Assembly: GCA_029210125.1 (NCBI GenBank)
Contig: JARGPR010000001.1
Span: 186,001 to 250,000 of the forward strand
DNA from: Pseudomonadales bacterium
Lineage (GTDB): Bacteria > Pseudomonadota > Gammaproteobacteria > Pseudomonadales > JAHRWD01
Direction of reading: 5' to 3'
DNA length: 64,000 bases
Shown here: positions 1 through 7,244 of the stretch, piece after piece
Position numbering within the stretch: the stretch's first letter is position 1
Layout: the number at the start of each line of letters is the position of its first letter
The notes under the pieces: generated by a model
What the model saw: the letters and a program-made list of their open reading frames with translations, nothing else
The model's database searches: none
Told to the model about the DNA's origin: nothing
Program-made: the position numbers and the translations under genes

Positions 1-405
1 CTTTGGTATCAATATTCGAGAGCATCTGGGGTTATCTGTGACTGGGAAGAAGCAGAAAGGGGCTTTGGTAAAGCGTACGAACTGGATAGAAAAATTGGCG
101 GGTCTACTTATGTTACCCTCTATGAATTAGGGCAAATGAACCTCGATAGAGGGGGCTATGATAAAGCTGTCGAAATATTTAAACGTACTTATATAGAAAT
201 GGAGAATGTAAACGTTAGGAGGAAATACCCTATTCGTTATAGTACTTTCTTAATCAGTTATGCTGATGCATTAGAGCAGGCGAATAAAAATAGTGAGGCA
301 AATAAATATCGTGATACCGCTACGGTTATTCTTAAAGAAAACTCAGGGGGTGATAAATTAAATAGGAGGACGCCTTATGGAAGTCAATGTAAACGCACAA
401 AATAG
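1..405 (+). CDS. TPR-repeat protein, 3' end only (5' cut by window)
   Basis: An open frame runs from base 1 to a TAG at 403-405, so only the last 134 residues are visible. The sequence has the helix-turn-helix rhythm of tetratricopeptide repeats: WEEAERGFGKAYELDRKIG is followed by LYELGQMNLDRGGYDKAVEIF and then ISYADALEQANKNSEANKYRD. TPR domains normally bind other proteins, and nothing visible here shows the partner or any catalytic domain. The last roughly 15 residues are polar and unlike TPR. The end overlaps by 29 bases a possible start with a strong Shine-Dalgarno (364-369, ATG 377), so this gene was probably followed by another in an operon. The upstream part is outside the window. Confidence 0.7.
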   Translation, partial: LWYQYSRASGVICDWEEAERGFGKAYELDRKIGGSTYVTLYELGQMNLDRGGYDKAVEIFKRTYIEMENVNVRRKYPIRYSTFLISYADALEQANKNSEANKYRDTATVILKENSGGDKLNRRTPYGSQCKRTK

Positions 406-628
406 CATCCAGAAAAAATGGGGTCACAAAAAATGGGGTCAGGTCTTTCCATGCCACATTTGCCATGCCCGCGTACCCTTGGCTTTTCCGAAAATCGGGG
501 TCAGGTCTTTCCGTGCCGCATTTGCCATCCTAACACCCTTTGCCTTTTCCGGTTTCTATCCAGTGTGGAGAGAGTCAAAAAAAAGGGTTAGTAGCCTTTG
601 TATACGCTTGATCTGTGACCGATTTTAA
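377..628 (+). pseudogene. SD-led start running into RAYT repeats (probable truncated gene)
   Basis: AGGAGG at 364-369 sits 7 bases before ATG 377, an excellent initiation signal inside the tail of the TPR gene. Only about 15 residues (MEVNVNAQNSIQKKW) come before the frame enters the 61-bp repeats at 430-551, and the rest is translated repeat and non-coding sequence. I read this as the start of a downstream operon gene that was cut off when repeat DNA arrived. It could also be a fortuitous ORF. Confidence 0.3.
430..551 (+). repeat. Two tandem 61-bp RAYT/REP-like repeat units
   Basis: Units 430-490 and 491-551 are direct repeats. Both begin AAAAT(C)GGGGTCAGGTCTTTCC, continue TGCC(A/G)CATTTGCCAT and end CTTTTCCG, with a few substitutions and one indel. 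The core GGTCTTTCC(A/G)TGCCACAT also occurs at 1151-1187 and 1871-1910, and in inverted orientation at 2755-2776 next to the RAYT transposase. They are therefore copies of that element's terminal repeat. Confidence 0.8.
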
Positions 629-851
629 CCACGTTGATTATCAGGGTTTGATCTCGAATTTCATAAACAATGCGATAAAGACCTTGCCGGACTCGATATA
701 ATTCTCGTGCTGATAATTTTGTACAGCCATCCCCACGCGGATCTTCAGAGATTAAGTCGATTTTTTTCAATATGCGTTGAACATCTTGATTGGGGATTGT
801 GCGAAGGTCTTTTGCGACGGACTTTTTGAACGTGACACTATATTTTGCCAT
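588..851 (-). CDS. RelE/ParE-family toxin of type II TA pair
   Basis: This is an 87-residue protein with the whole RelE-type layout: a short N-terminal strand (YSVTFKKSVAKDLRTIP), two helices, then KLSARELYRVRQGLYRIVYEI and a final strand ending VVKIGHRSSVYKGY. The YRVRxGxYRIVYEI core and C-terminal GHR..VY are hallmarks of the RelE family, whose members cleave mRNA at the ribosome; ParE relatives poison gyrase. Length is normal. The start codon (849-851) lies inside the end of the antitoxin gene with a 14-base overlap, the usual translational coupling of TA operons. Substrate cannot be decided from sequence. It lies between copies of the RAYT-associated repeat, consistent with a mobile accessory patch. 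Confidence 0.88.
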   Translation of the reverse strand: MAKYSVTFKKSVAKDLRTIPNQDVQRILKKIDLISEDPRGDGCTKLSARELYRVRQGLYRIVYEIRDQTLIINVVKIGHRSSVYKGY

Positions 852-1071
852 GTTTTTTTAAATCCTTAAGCAACGCCTCATAGCTAATTTCTTTTTCATC
901 GGCTCTATCAGAGATTGCTGATAAGTCATCTTCATCTTCGCTCATTAGCAATCGAACCGCTTCATCCACAAGTTCTGATAAAGAGAGGTGTGAAGAGGCG
1001 GCTTTCATTTTTAGGGCTTGATGGATTGACGGTTCGAAATAGACGGTAGACCGTTTGGATAGGCTGCTCAT
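838..1071 (-). CDS. Ribbon-helix-helix antitoxin (partner of RelE-type toxin)
   Basis: This is a 77-residue acidic protein. Residues 1-45 fit a CopG-type ribbon-helix-helix fold: the strand RSTVYFEPSIHQALKMKAA followed by SLSELVDEAVRLLM. The C-terminal half, rich in Asp and Glu and ending YEALLKDLKKHGKI, would wrap the toxin. In this family the antitoxin dimer binds its own promoter and represses the operon. It is the first gene of the pair, and its TAG at 838-840 lies within the toxin start region. The AT-rich stretch around 1075-1140 would hold the promoter and operator. Confidence 0.85.
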   Translation of the reverse strand: MSSLSKRSTVYFEPSIHQALKMKAASSHLSLSELVDEAVRLLMSEDEDDLSAISDRADEKEISYEALLKDLKKHGKI

Positions 1072-1150
1072 GATCTTGCTCCGTGCGGTTGTAATTGTAC
1101 GACACGATAGCGTTGTAACGCTATAACGTCAATCTAAAAAGGCAAACGGA

Positions 1151-1187
1151 AATGGGGAGCGGGTCTTTCAATGCCACATTAGCTACG
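1151..1187 (+). repeat. Solo RAYT-associated repeat copy
   Basis: AATGGGGAGCGGGTCTTTCA followed by ATGCCACATTAGCTACG matches the core of the 430-551 repeats and of the left flank of the RAYT element at 1871-1910. It separates the two toxin-antitoxin pairs. Confidence 0.7.
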
Positions 1188-1272
1188 AGAAAATGGAGTT
1201 AAGTGCAACGGTAGTTGGCGGGAAGAAGAGTGAGTTTGAGCTGTAGGTCGATGCTTCCATAACTAAGTGCTT

Positions 1273-1569
1273 TTAATTGGCGGTTGGCCACTGCTGAGCA
1301 TCATGGAGAACACGTAGTATTTCAATGCTGTTGGTGCTGACATTCTCTCGATAGATCACGATAAACGGTATACCATTGATCACTAACTCGCGCGTATTTT
1401 TCAGTCTGCCCTGGCGTCTGGCTCTGGGGTGATCAGGTAAGATCAGATGAACGCTATTGATGATATTCATCACCACATTGATAGCAACGATGGGGCTATT
1501 TTGCTGGGTAATATGAGCTTCGATTTTCTCTAAATCGATACTAGCGAGATCAGTCCATCTGAGCTGCAC
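1273..1569 (-). CDS. ParE/RelE-superfamily toxin
   Basis: This is a 98-residue toxin if it starts at GTG 1567-1569. I prefer that start because GGGAGG lies 5-6 bases upstream and because ParE proteins begin with a motif like VQLRWTDLASIDLEKIEAHI. An ATG at 1600-1602 would add 11 residues without a good ribosome site. The middle HPRARRQGRLKNTRELVING and the end IPFIVIYRENVSTNSIEILRV match ParE, whose members usually inhibit DNA gyrase. It overlaps the upstream RHH antitoxin gene by 20 bases. The pair lies between RAYT-type repeats at 1151 and 1871. Confidence 0.85.
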   Translation of the reverse strand: MQLRWTDLASIDLEKIEAHITQQNSPIVAINVVMNIINSVHLILPDHPRARRQGRLKNTRELVINGIPFIVIYRENVSTNSIEILRVLHDAQQWPTAN

Positions 1570-1798
1570 CCTTGGCCTCCCATTTTGTTTTAAGATCTGC
1601 ATGGTCGATCAAGCGGCCTTCATCGGTGGCTTTCACGCCTTTTTCTACTTCATGGATAAACCATTCTTCACGCGCTACATATTGTTTGATGGCTTCAGCC
1701 ATAAGCCATGCGCGAGGCCTATCCATCGCTTCGGCCATTTGGCCTACACGCGCTAATGTTTCGTCATCCAGTCTCACTGAGGTAGCCTTTAAAGGCAT
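1550..1798 (-). CDS. CopG/ParD-like RHH antitoxin
   Basis: This 82-residue protein starts at ATG 1796-1798 (MPLKATSVRLDDETLARV), which is preceded by CGGAGAA. The frame stays open further upstream to 1924, but that part crosses the RAYT flank and is not protein-like. Residues 5-50 are a standard ribbon-helix-helix: the strand TSVRLDDETLARVGQMAEAM, then RPRAWLMAEAIKQYVAREE. The tail (VKATDEGRLIDHADLKTKW) is the usual toxin-binding segment. In this family it neutralises ParE and autoregulates the operon. The promoter must lie between 1799 and the RAYT left flank. Confidence 0.87.
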   Translation of the reverse strand: MPLKATSVRLDDETLARVGQMAEAMDRPRAWLMAEAIKQYVAREEWFIHEVEKGVKATDEGRLIDHADLKTKWEAKGAAQMD

Positions 1799-1870
1799 AG
1801 CGATTCTCCGAGGTTCTATTGGAACCTCGACTATAGCTGATCTATCGGTCACTGTCCTTCTCTGATTATG

Positions 1871-2776
1871 AAAATAGGGGATAGGTCTTTCCGTGTCACA
1901 TGAGCTATGGTAGTTTTTCCCCATGGCCAGACCTCTGAGATTAGAATATGCCGGTGCGATCTACCACGTCACCTCTCGGGGTGATCGACGTGAAGCCATT
2001 TACGATGATGACCATGATCGCGGGGAATGGCTTGAAACCCTGAGTGGTGTTTGCGCTCGCTACCATTGGCGTGTGCACGCCTATTGCCTGATGGATAATC
2101 ACTATCATCTGGTGGTTGAAACCCCCGAAGGCAATCTATCCAAAGGGATGCGCCAGCTTAATGGCGTATACACCCAATACTACAACCGTCGCCATCACCA
2201 TACCGGCCACCTCTTTCAGGGCCGATACAAAGCCATACTGGTCGATAAAGAAGCCTACCTGCTTGAGCTCACCCGCTACGTAGTACTCAACCCCATCCGA
2301 GCCAAGATGATTAAAAACATGAACGACTGGCCCTGGAGCAGCTACCCGGCAATGGTCGGAGATACTGAGCCACAGGACTGGCTCGAAACCGACTGGTTAT
2401 TAAGTCAATTCGGGAAGCAGCGAAAACGAGCCAGAGCGAAATACATCAACTTTGTTCGTGAAGGCATCGGACTGCCTTCGATTTGGGAGGACCTGCAAAA
2501 GCAGATATTTTTAGGTAGCGAAGCATTTATCCAGCAACACCTAAAAGCGATCGAAGAAAAAGAAAGTCTGGATGATATTCCTGCACTACAAAAACGAGTG
2601 TTGGCGAAACCGATCGCACACTACCAAGATAAATTCCCTGATAGCCGTGAAGCGATTCAGCAGGCATTTTTGACTGGAGCTTACACACTGAAAGAAATTG
2701 GTGATCATTTTGGAAAACACTATTCGACGATTAGTAGAATCGTTAATCGGTCGGACTGATGTGGCATGGAAAGAGC
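1871..2776 (+). mobile_element. RAYT unit: transposase with inverted terminal repeats
   Basis: The transposase gene (1923-2759) is bracketed by inverted copies of one motif. On the left, AGGTCTTTCCGTGTCACAT lies within 1884-1902. On the right, the reverse complement of 2757-2775 reads CTCTTTCCATGCCACATCA. This is the expected layout of a REP-associated tyrosine transposase flanked by its repeat substrates. There is no target duplication or large IS body, as is usual for these domesticated IS200/IS605 relatives. Confidence 0.75.
1923..2759 (+). CDS. REP-associated tyrosine transposase (Y1_Tnp family)
   Basis: This 278-residue protein begins MARPLRLEYAGAIYHVTSRG, typical of the RAYT/TnpA-REP branch of the IS200/IS605 (HUH) superfamily. 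The HUH metal site is seen in CLMDNHYHLVVETP, and the catalytic tyrosine is probably in YTQYYNRRHHHTGHLFQGRY. The conserved YVVLNPIRAKM follows. The C-terminal 90 residues add a helix-turn-helix (AYTLKEIGDHFGKHYSTISR) resembling DnaA-type DNA-binding domains found in many RAYTs. These enzymes cut and join single-stranded REP hairpins. The reading frame is intact. The flanking inverted repeats and the repeat copies at 430-551, 1151 and 23601 are its likely substrates or products. Confidence 0.92.
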   Translation: MARPLRLEYAGAIYHVTSRGDRREAIYDDDHDRGEWLETLSGVCARYHWRVHAYCLMDNHYHLVVETPEGNLSKGMRQLNGVYTQYYNRRHHHTGHLFQGRYKAILVDKEAYLLELTRYVVLNPIRAKMIKNMNDWPWSSYPAMVGDTEPQDWLETDWLLSQFGKQRKRARAKYINFVREGIGLPSIWEDLQKQIFLGSEAFIQQHLKAIEEKESLDDIPALQKRVLAKPIAHYQDKFPDSREAIQQAFLTGAYTLKEIGDHFGKHYSTISRIVNRSD

Positions 2777-3106
2777 TTATTTTTTCGTTTTCCTGCACCT
2801 TTTTTTGTTCCCCTTCCCCCTTTTTTTTTGTGGTAATGTGAAAGGGTAAGGAGATGGATAGGTGGGTGTTCTTTTATTGCTTTGTTTGCTTCTGTATAGA
2901 ATATGGGAGCGTACATAGGTGATCACCATTCTAGCCTCGAGTGGGTTAGAATATATAACGGTGATCTGATCTATTTTTTGATTAGACTTTGTGTTGAGTG
3001 ATCATCAATGCAGTGACACTTTATTTACGCTATCTTCCTCGCTAGAATGAGAAGAGTTGTGGTGGGTATGGTTCAGTGTTGTTTGTATATTTGTTGAAGG
3101 GAAAGA
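2777..3106. other. Non-coding gap after the RAYT unit
   Basis: No convincing gene is visible. The gap holds T-rich tracts (about 2800-2830) and a perfect 10-bp palindrome GGTGATCACC at 2918-2927. It must also contain the promoter for the secreted protein at 3107, which has a ribosome site (AAGGGAAAG) just before its ATG. Confidence 0.5.
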
Positions 3107-3448
3107 ATGAAACGGAAGTTTATAATGTACCTTTTGTTGGTAACGTCGACCGGGTCTCAGGCTGCGGGCCAGTGGTATACCGGCTCAATAAACCGCATCT
3201 GGCCTCACAATGGAGATGGTGGGTTTATTGTCACTTTTAAGCCCACAGCAGCGGGCTTATCAAGCCTGGACGACTGCAAGCACAAATATGCATATTTTTA
3301 TGCAGGAAGCATTCAACCAGAAATGCTGAAAAATTCTTTTTCATTAGCCCTGTCGGCATTCCACATGGGAAGCTTGGTAGGAATCGTTATTGATAAAGAT
3401 CAAAATGGTGAATATTGCCATGCCATGAGTGTTGATGTTCGAAAATAG
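3107..3448 (+). CDS. Small secreted protein of unknown function (paralogue 1)
   Basis: This 113-residue protein has a signal peptide at about residues 1-19 (KRKFIMYLLLVTSTGSQA, cleavage near AAGQ). The mature part of roughly 93 residues starts WYTGSINRIWPHNGDGGFIV and has two cysteines, one in DDCKHKYAYF and one near the end in NGEYCHAM, that could form a disulphide. The pattern of G-x-I, an aromatic/hydrophobic strand, a Cys after about 40 residues, a helix with LALSA and a final strand with Cys is shared with the protein at 3545-3853, so the two look paralogous. I do not recognise a named family. A small beta-rich export domain such as an OB-fold is possible. The ribosome site GAAGGGAAAG supports the start. 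Confidence 0.7.
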   Translation: MKRKFIMYLLLVTSTGSQAAGQWYTGSINRIWPHNGDGGFIVTFKPTAAGLSSLDDCKHKYAYFYAGSIQPEMLKNSFSLALSAFHMGSLVGIVIDKDQNGEYCHAMSVDVRK

Positions 3449-3544
3449 AAACTTGCGAGGGGGTATCAGTCGTTAATCGTTTTGAATCCGCGTCTTTGTC
3501 CTTTTGCTATGTTTATATCATAAAATCTGTATCAAGGAACTATT

Positions 3545-3853
3545 ATGAAAAAAATAGCTTGTTTTATCTTCGCTATTCTTATTCCGCTTAGTGTGATGGG
3601 TGCGCCACAATACCAAGGAAAAATAAAAGGTTTTTACCTTAATTCTAGCGGGACATACTTGGTCAAGTTTGATACCCCTACTCCTGAGTGTCCGAACAGT
3701 TGGCCTTTTAGATATCACAATAGTTCTGAATCCGCAACGGGTTGGACTAGTATGTTGTTAACTGCCAGAACCATGAATAAAACTATTAGGGTTGGCTACT
3801 CACCGGATTCGAGCGGGAGCTGTAGCGTCGCTTATTTTTATTTTATGGACTGA
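3545..3853 (+). CDS. Small secreted protein of unknown function (paralogue 2)
   Basis: This 102-residue protein has a clear signal peptide (MKKIACFIFAILIPLSVMGA, cleavage before PQYQG). The mature part is about 83 residues: YQGKIKGFYLNSSGTYLVKF, then PECPNSW, a helix with MLLTARTMNKTIRVGY and a last strand SCSVAYFYFMD. Spacing of the two cysteines and the alternating strand/helix pattern parallel the neighbour at 3107-3448, although identity is low. The ATG follows AAGGAACTATT, a good ribosome site. No catalytic motif is visible. The pair may have arisen by an old duplication and both are probably periplasmic or secreted. An inverted repeat just after the stop (about 3852-3900) is weak. Confidence 0.7.
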   Translation: MKKIACFIFAILIPLSVMGAPQYQGKIKGFYLNSSGTYLVKFDTPTPECPNSWPFRYHNSSESATGWTSMLLTARTMNKTIRVGYSPDSSGSCSVAYFYFMD

Positions 3854-4095
3854 GCCCAAATACAACGTTTTTCGGTGGTATATACAGTATGTGGGTTCTG
3901 AGATTTTCCCTTTGTTCTAGGGCTTCTTGGCCTTTACGTACTTTGTCGAGTACATAATCTCTTCCATGTCGACATTTTTCCGGTTTGGTTGATCGTATCT
4001 AAAGCATCTTGTTGAGCCGCTCGAATGTTATTGCTGGGGCACGCACCCAAACTTCGGCAAACAGATGGGTGCGATTCCTGTCACCACAGTGTTCA

Positions 4096-5145
4096 TCAAG
4101 CAAACTTTAGAATTGTACGACCGGCGATCTCGCCTTTGATCAGTGCATCACATGCCTCGTTAATCTGATCGAGGTAATAGCAGGCAGTAACCAGCGCGTC
4201 GAGATCTAGATCGCCATCCTGATACCATTGCAGGTATTTTGGAAAATCCAGTTCTGGACAACAGGTGCCGCCAATGTTGCGGAATAATCTGCGTTCGAAC
4301 ATTAGAAACTGGTTAGGGTCGAGTTAGATTGTTCCAGCTGGAATTCCCACGAAGCAGGCGGTGCCACCAGAGTTGCCCCCCAAATCGGCCAATACGCGCC
4401 GCGGGTATAATCTGCTCCATTGTTTTATCCACATCGATACAGTCGAATGCAAAATCGACTCCGCTAATAGGCATTCCGCCAATGCACATGCCTTTCTGTT
4501 TTACGGTTAGTTTATGAATCTGTTCGATGGGATCGACCTTTCCAGCATTAATGCCATGGGTTGCCCAGAACTTTTCGGCACACTCGAGTTTTTCATCTGA
4601 TAGATCCACTGTGATAATAGGATAAGCGTCGCTGACCTTAGCCGCACCAATCGTTGATAAACCCACGCCACCGACGCCAAATACAGCTACGCTTTCTCCC
4701 TTAGAAACTTTGGTTGTATTCTGCACGGCACCTGCACCCGTCATGATGGCGCAGCCAATAATTGAGGTCACGTCAGTACGGATCTCTTTCGGTACTTTTA
4801 CGACATGCTGCTCATCCGCAATCGTGTTGTCGGCCCAGGTAAAGACGTTGCGGGTAGCCAATGGAGATCCATCGGCCATCGTCATTGAAAAAGGTATCTG
4901 CGCTCGCTGCGCATTGAAGGCGTTGCGCGGTATCCAGGTAATCATCACGTAGTCACCTTAACTCACGTGGGTTACCTCGCTGCCAGTTTGTAGCACCACT
5001 CCGGTGGATTCATGGTCCAGCAACTCGCGCTCGGATCGCTCAGCCGGCGGTGCGTGTATGCGGTGCAGCTGGCTGTGGCAGATGCCGCTGGGAAATTGTT
5101 TGATCAATACCTAGTTAGTACCACTACTTGCGCTTTAGTTCCCAT
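4096..5145 (-). pseudogene. Decayed zinc-dependent alcohol dehydrogenase
   Basis: Three minus-strand pieces belong to one medium-chain Zn-alcohol dehydrogenase broken by frameshifts and stops. The start is ATG 5143-5145 (MGTKAQVVVLTRY then stop), preceded by GGAGGAGAT. A fragment with ELLDHESTGVVLQTGSEVTHV precedes a frame at 4948-4313 with the NAD-binding core VAVFGVGGVGLSTIGAAK and a C-terminal piece at 4302-4096 with LDALVTACYYLDQINEACDA. The catalytic Cys/His-zinc region expected after about residue 35 is missing, so a deletion has occurred as well as frameshifts. Total span is slightly shorter than an intact gene. An 8-bp hairpin lies just downstream (CGCACCCA 4042-4049 with TGGGTGCG 4066-4073). 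Loss of function is certain unless the assembly is wrong. Confidence 0.85.
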
Positions 5146-5517
5146 ATCTCCTCCTTCATTGGCTCATTTGGGCTGGATTCAATCGATAACAATGCTCATC
5201 ATGTCTCGCAGAGCGTGTTCAACATTGTAGATGCTAAAAACGAGTACTGATAGTAAGATCCAAAAAGATCGGCGTGATTTATTGGTTGAGAACGAATAGA
5301 TTCCGAATATGTGAACCTAACCTTTTTATCAAGAATAAATTCTAGTTTGACTCCGAGTAATTATAATAATTGGGATCAAGTTTCGTCTGAATTTTGAACG
5401 CTCGCATTTTACCTAATCCTGCGGTTAACCGTCTTTTGTAGACCGCATCTGCACATGTGCACCACCTGAAGGCTTGAGCGTTGTATACTTTGGGGTTAAT
5501 AATGGAATTGAACACAG
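5146..5517. promoter_or_regulatory. Upstream region of the T2SS operon with a 12-bp palindrome
   Basis: No gene is seen in this gap. A TATACT at 5484-5489 is a plausible -10 for the gsp operon, with no good -35 at the right distance. Instead a perfect 12-bp palindrome TGCACATGTGCA occupies 5450-5461, just upstream of where the -35 would lie. This suggests regulator-dependent transcription, but no specific regulator is implied. Confidence 0.4.
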
Positions 5518-6270
5518 ATGATGGTTAACGTGAAAAAAAAGGGGGTTTTATTGGGAGTTTCGGCAGTGCTGGCCTTTGCTGTTGGACTGCTGGTTAACTT
5601 TCCAGCCACTGTTGTATACGACAAGCTCAAGCTCGGACTTCCAACTCAAGTTGCTCAAGCACTCGTTAATATCGACGGTTCTATCTGGAACGGGCATGCA
5701 ATGCTTCGCGAAGGTACTCTTAACAGTGAAGTCGATTGGGAAGTGAGCCCCGCCGATCTGATTTCTGGTGGGCCTGGCCTGAGGTTGCACTTATATGAGG
5801 CTGACCACGATTTGGAGGTTACGTTAAGCCCAAGTGGTAAAAGCAGTGGCCGGATTCAGTTATCCGGGACCGTTCATAGTGCGTTAATTAACCGTCAGTT
5901 GGGTCCATATGGGATTCGGGTGAACAACGATGTTCAGCTGAATGGCATAGAAGTCGCGCTGCATAACAACCATTTTTCCGAGGGTAATGGAACGGTAACC
6001 TGGAAAGGCGGAACCGTAAGCTATAATTCTCCCGGTACTAAAAATATTCAGATGCCTCTGTTGCAGGGGGTGTTATCCACAAAGGCGGGTGCCTTGGTGA
6101 TGAGTATCTCTGAGGCGGGCGGTAGTGCCCCCATAAGTACGATAACTTTTAAGGCGGATGGATGGTTGGGAGCTGAAGTGAAGCCGAGAATGGCAGAGTT
6201 GATTTTACTGCCTAAACAGCGCGTGAATCGTGCTGGAAATGTGCTGGAAGTTAAACGAAAGGTGTTTTGA
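5518..6270 (+). CDS. gspN: Type II secretion system protein N
   Basis: This 250-residue protein has one N-terminal membrane segment (about residues 8-28, GVLLGVSAVLAFAVGLLVNF) and a periplasmic body. The motif PATVVYDKLKLGLP and the later VDIDGSIWNGHA-like stretch (IDGSIWNGHAML) are typical of GspN. GspN is an accessory inner-membrane T2SS component of unsettled role that is missing from many systems. Here it is the first gene, whereas in Klebsiella-type operons it follows gspM. A 111-base gap before gspC contains an inverted repeat, GTCTAA 6302-6307 with TTAGAC 6313-6318, so gspC may also have its own promoter. Confidence 0.88.
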   Translation: MMVNVKKKGVLLGVSAVLAFAVGLLVNFPATVVYDKLKLGLPTQVAQALVNIDGSIWNGHAMLREGTLNSEVDWEVSPADLISGGPGLRLHLYEADHDLEVTLSPSGKSSGRIQLSGTVHSALINRQLGPYGIRVNNDVQLNGIEVALHNNHFSEGNGTVTWKGGTVSYNSPGTKNIQMPLLQGVLSTKAGALVMSISEAGGSAPISTITFKADGWLGAEVKPRMAELILLPKQRVNRAGNVLEVKRKVF

Positions 6271-6381
6271 GCAATCCCAGGTTCGATCAAAAACGGGTTT
6301 AGTCTAAATACGTTAGACGCCCATATGTGGCTTATTTGAATTTATGTATAAAAAAATCGTTAGAGATAACCCAGTAGCCTG

Positions 6382-7242
6382 ATGCTGACAAAAAGAAACC
6401 TACTGTTGTTGGGGCTTTGGCTATTGCTGGTTGTAGTCGCTTACTTTTTGGGCGTGTTATTTTGGAACTGGTATGAACCCACCGCCGCCCCCGAAAAAGC
6501 ACAACGTGTTTTTCATCCGATGGATGCTAAGCGAACCAATTCGGCATCTAACAGAACCATCGTACAACAACCCTCAGAAATCAATACGATATTGGCTGCA
6601 AACCTGTTTGGAAATGACAAGTTAGTTACTAAGTCAGCGCAAAACAAACAAATAATAGAAGCACCAGAAACTCGGTTGAAATTTCAATTGCAGGGAATAT
6701 TTGTCAGTTCCAATGCAACACAAACGCGAGCGCTTATTGCCGAAAAAGGAAAACCCGCACACTCTTATAAAAAAGAGGATCAGCTGCCTGGCAACGTAAT
6801 ATTGGACGATATTCTTGAAGATCGAGTGCTGTTGCGTAGAGCTGGGCGGTTAGAAAGTCTTAGTTTCCCAAAAGAACGTGATGATAACCGTTCGAGAAAT
6901 ACTCAAAAGATGCTGACTTACCATAAAAAAAATAGCGCGACAGATGTCGTAAGCAGCCAAAAACAGGCGTATTACGAAAATCCGGTGAACTCCTTTGGTA
7001 GGTACGGGTTGAGTATGGATGATGAACAAGATGGTCTGCGACTCGATGGTGGTGCCAATAGCCATTTGCTCGAACGAGCAGGCCTAAAAAAAGGTGATCT
7101 AATTCGATCTGTCAATGGAAAAACTCTGAGTGATTTCAAGGCTGATCAAAATCTCGTCGAAAGCGTGGTTGCCAGCGGTGAATTAACCGTAGAAATAGAG
7201 CGCGCCGGTCAACCAATTATCCTGTCGCTACCGATTCCATAG
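6382..7242 (+). CDS. gspC: Type II secretion system protein C
   Basis: This 286-residue protein has one membrane anchor near residues 6-28 (LLLLGLWLLLVVVAYFLGVL), then a linker and the homology region with ETRLKFQLQGIFVSS, which in this family contacts the secretin N0 domain. A C-terminal PDZ domain spans about residues 205-285 (YGLSMDDEQDGLRLDGG, LLERAGLKKGDLIRSVNGK). GspC links the inner-membrane platform to GspD and takes part in substrate choice. Its stop is 2 bases before the ATG at 7245. The ribosome site is weak. Length and domain order are normal. Confidence 0.93.
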   Translation: MLTKRNLLLLGLWLLLVVVAYFLGVLFWNWYEPTAAPEKAQRVFHPMDAKRTNSASNRTIVQQPSEINTILAANLFGNDKLVTKSAQNKQIIEAPETRLKFQLQGIFVSSNATQTRALIAEKGKPAHSYKKEDQLPGNVILDDILEDRVLLRRAGRLESLSFPKERDDNRSRNTQKMLTYHKKNSATDVVSSQKQAYYENPVNSFGRYGLSMDDEQDGLRLDGGANSHLLERAGLKKGDLIRSVNGKTLSDFKADQNLVESVVASGELTVEIERAGQPIILSLPIP

Positions 7243-7244
7243 AT

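Noticed and set aside
430-1910. Repeat patch as a chromosomal integron with cassettes
   Set aside because: The repeats match the ends of the RAYT element and lack attC-type inverse and core sites. No integrase is seen.
1799-1924. Longer N-terminus of the second RHH antitoxin
   Set aside because: The extension is translated RAYT flank sequence; the inner ATG at 1798 has a good ribosome site and the family-like start.
5012-5230. Plus-strand frame of 72 codons over the alcohol dehydrogenase start
   Set aside because: It lies opposite the clear pseudogene and has no homology signal.
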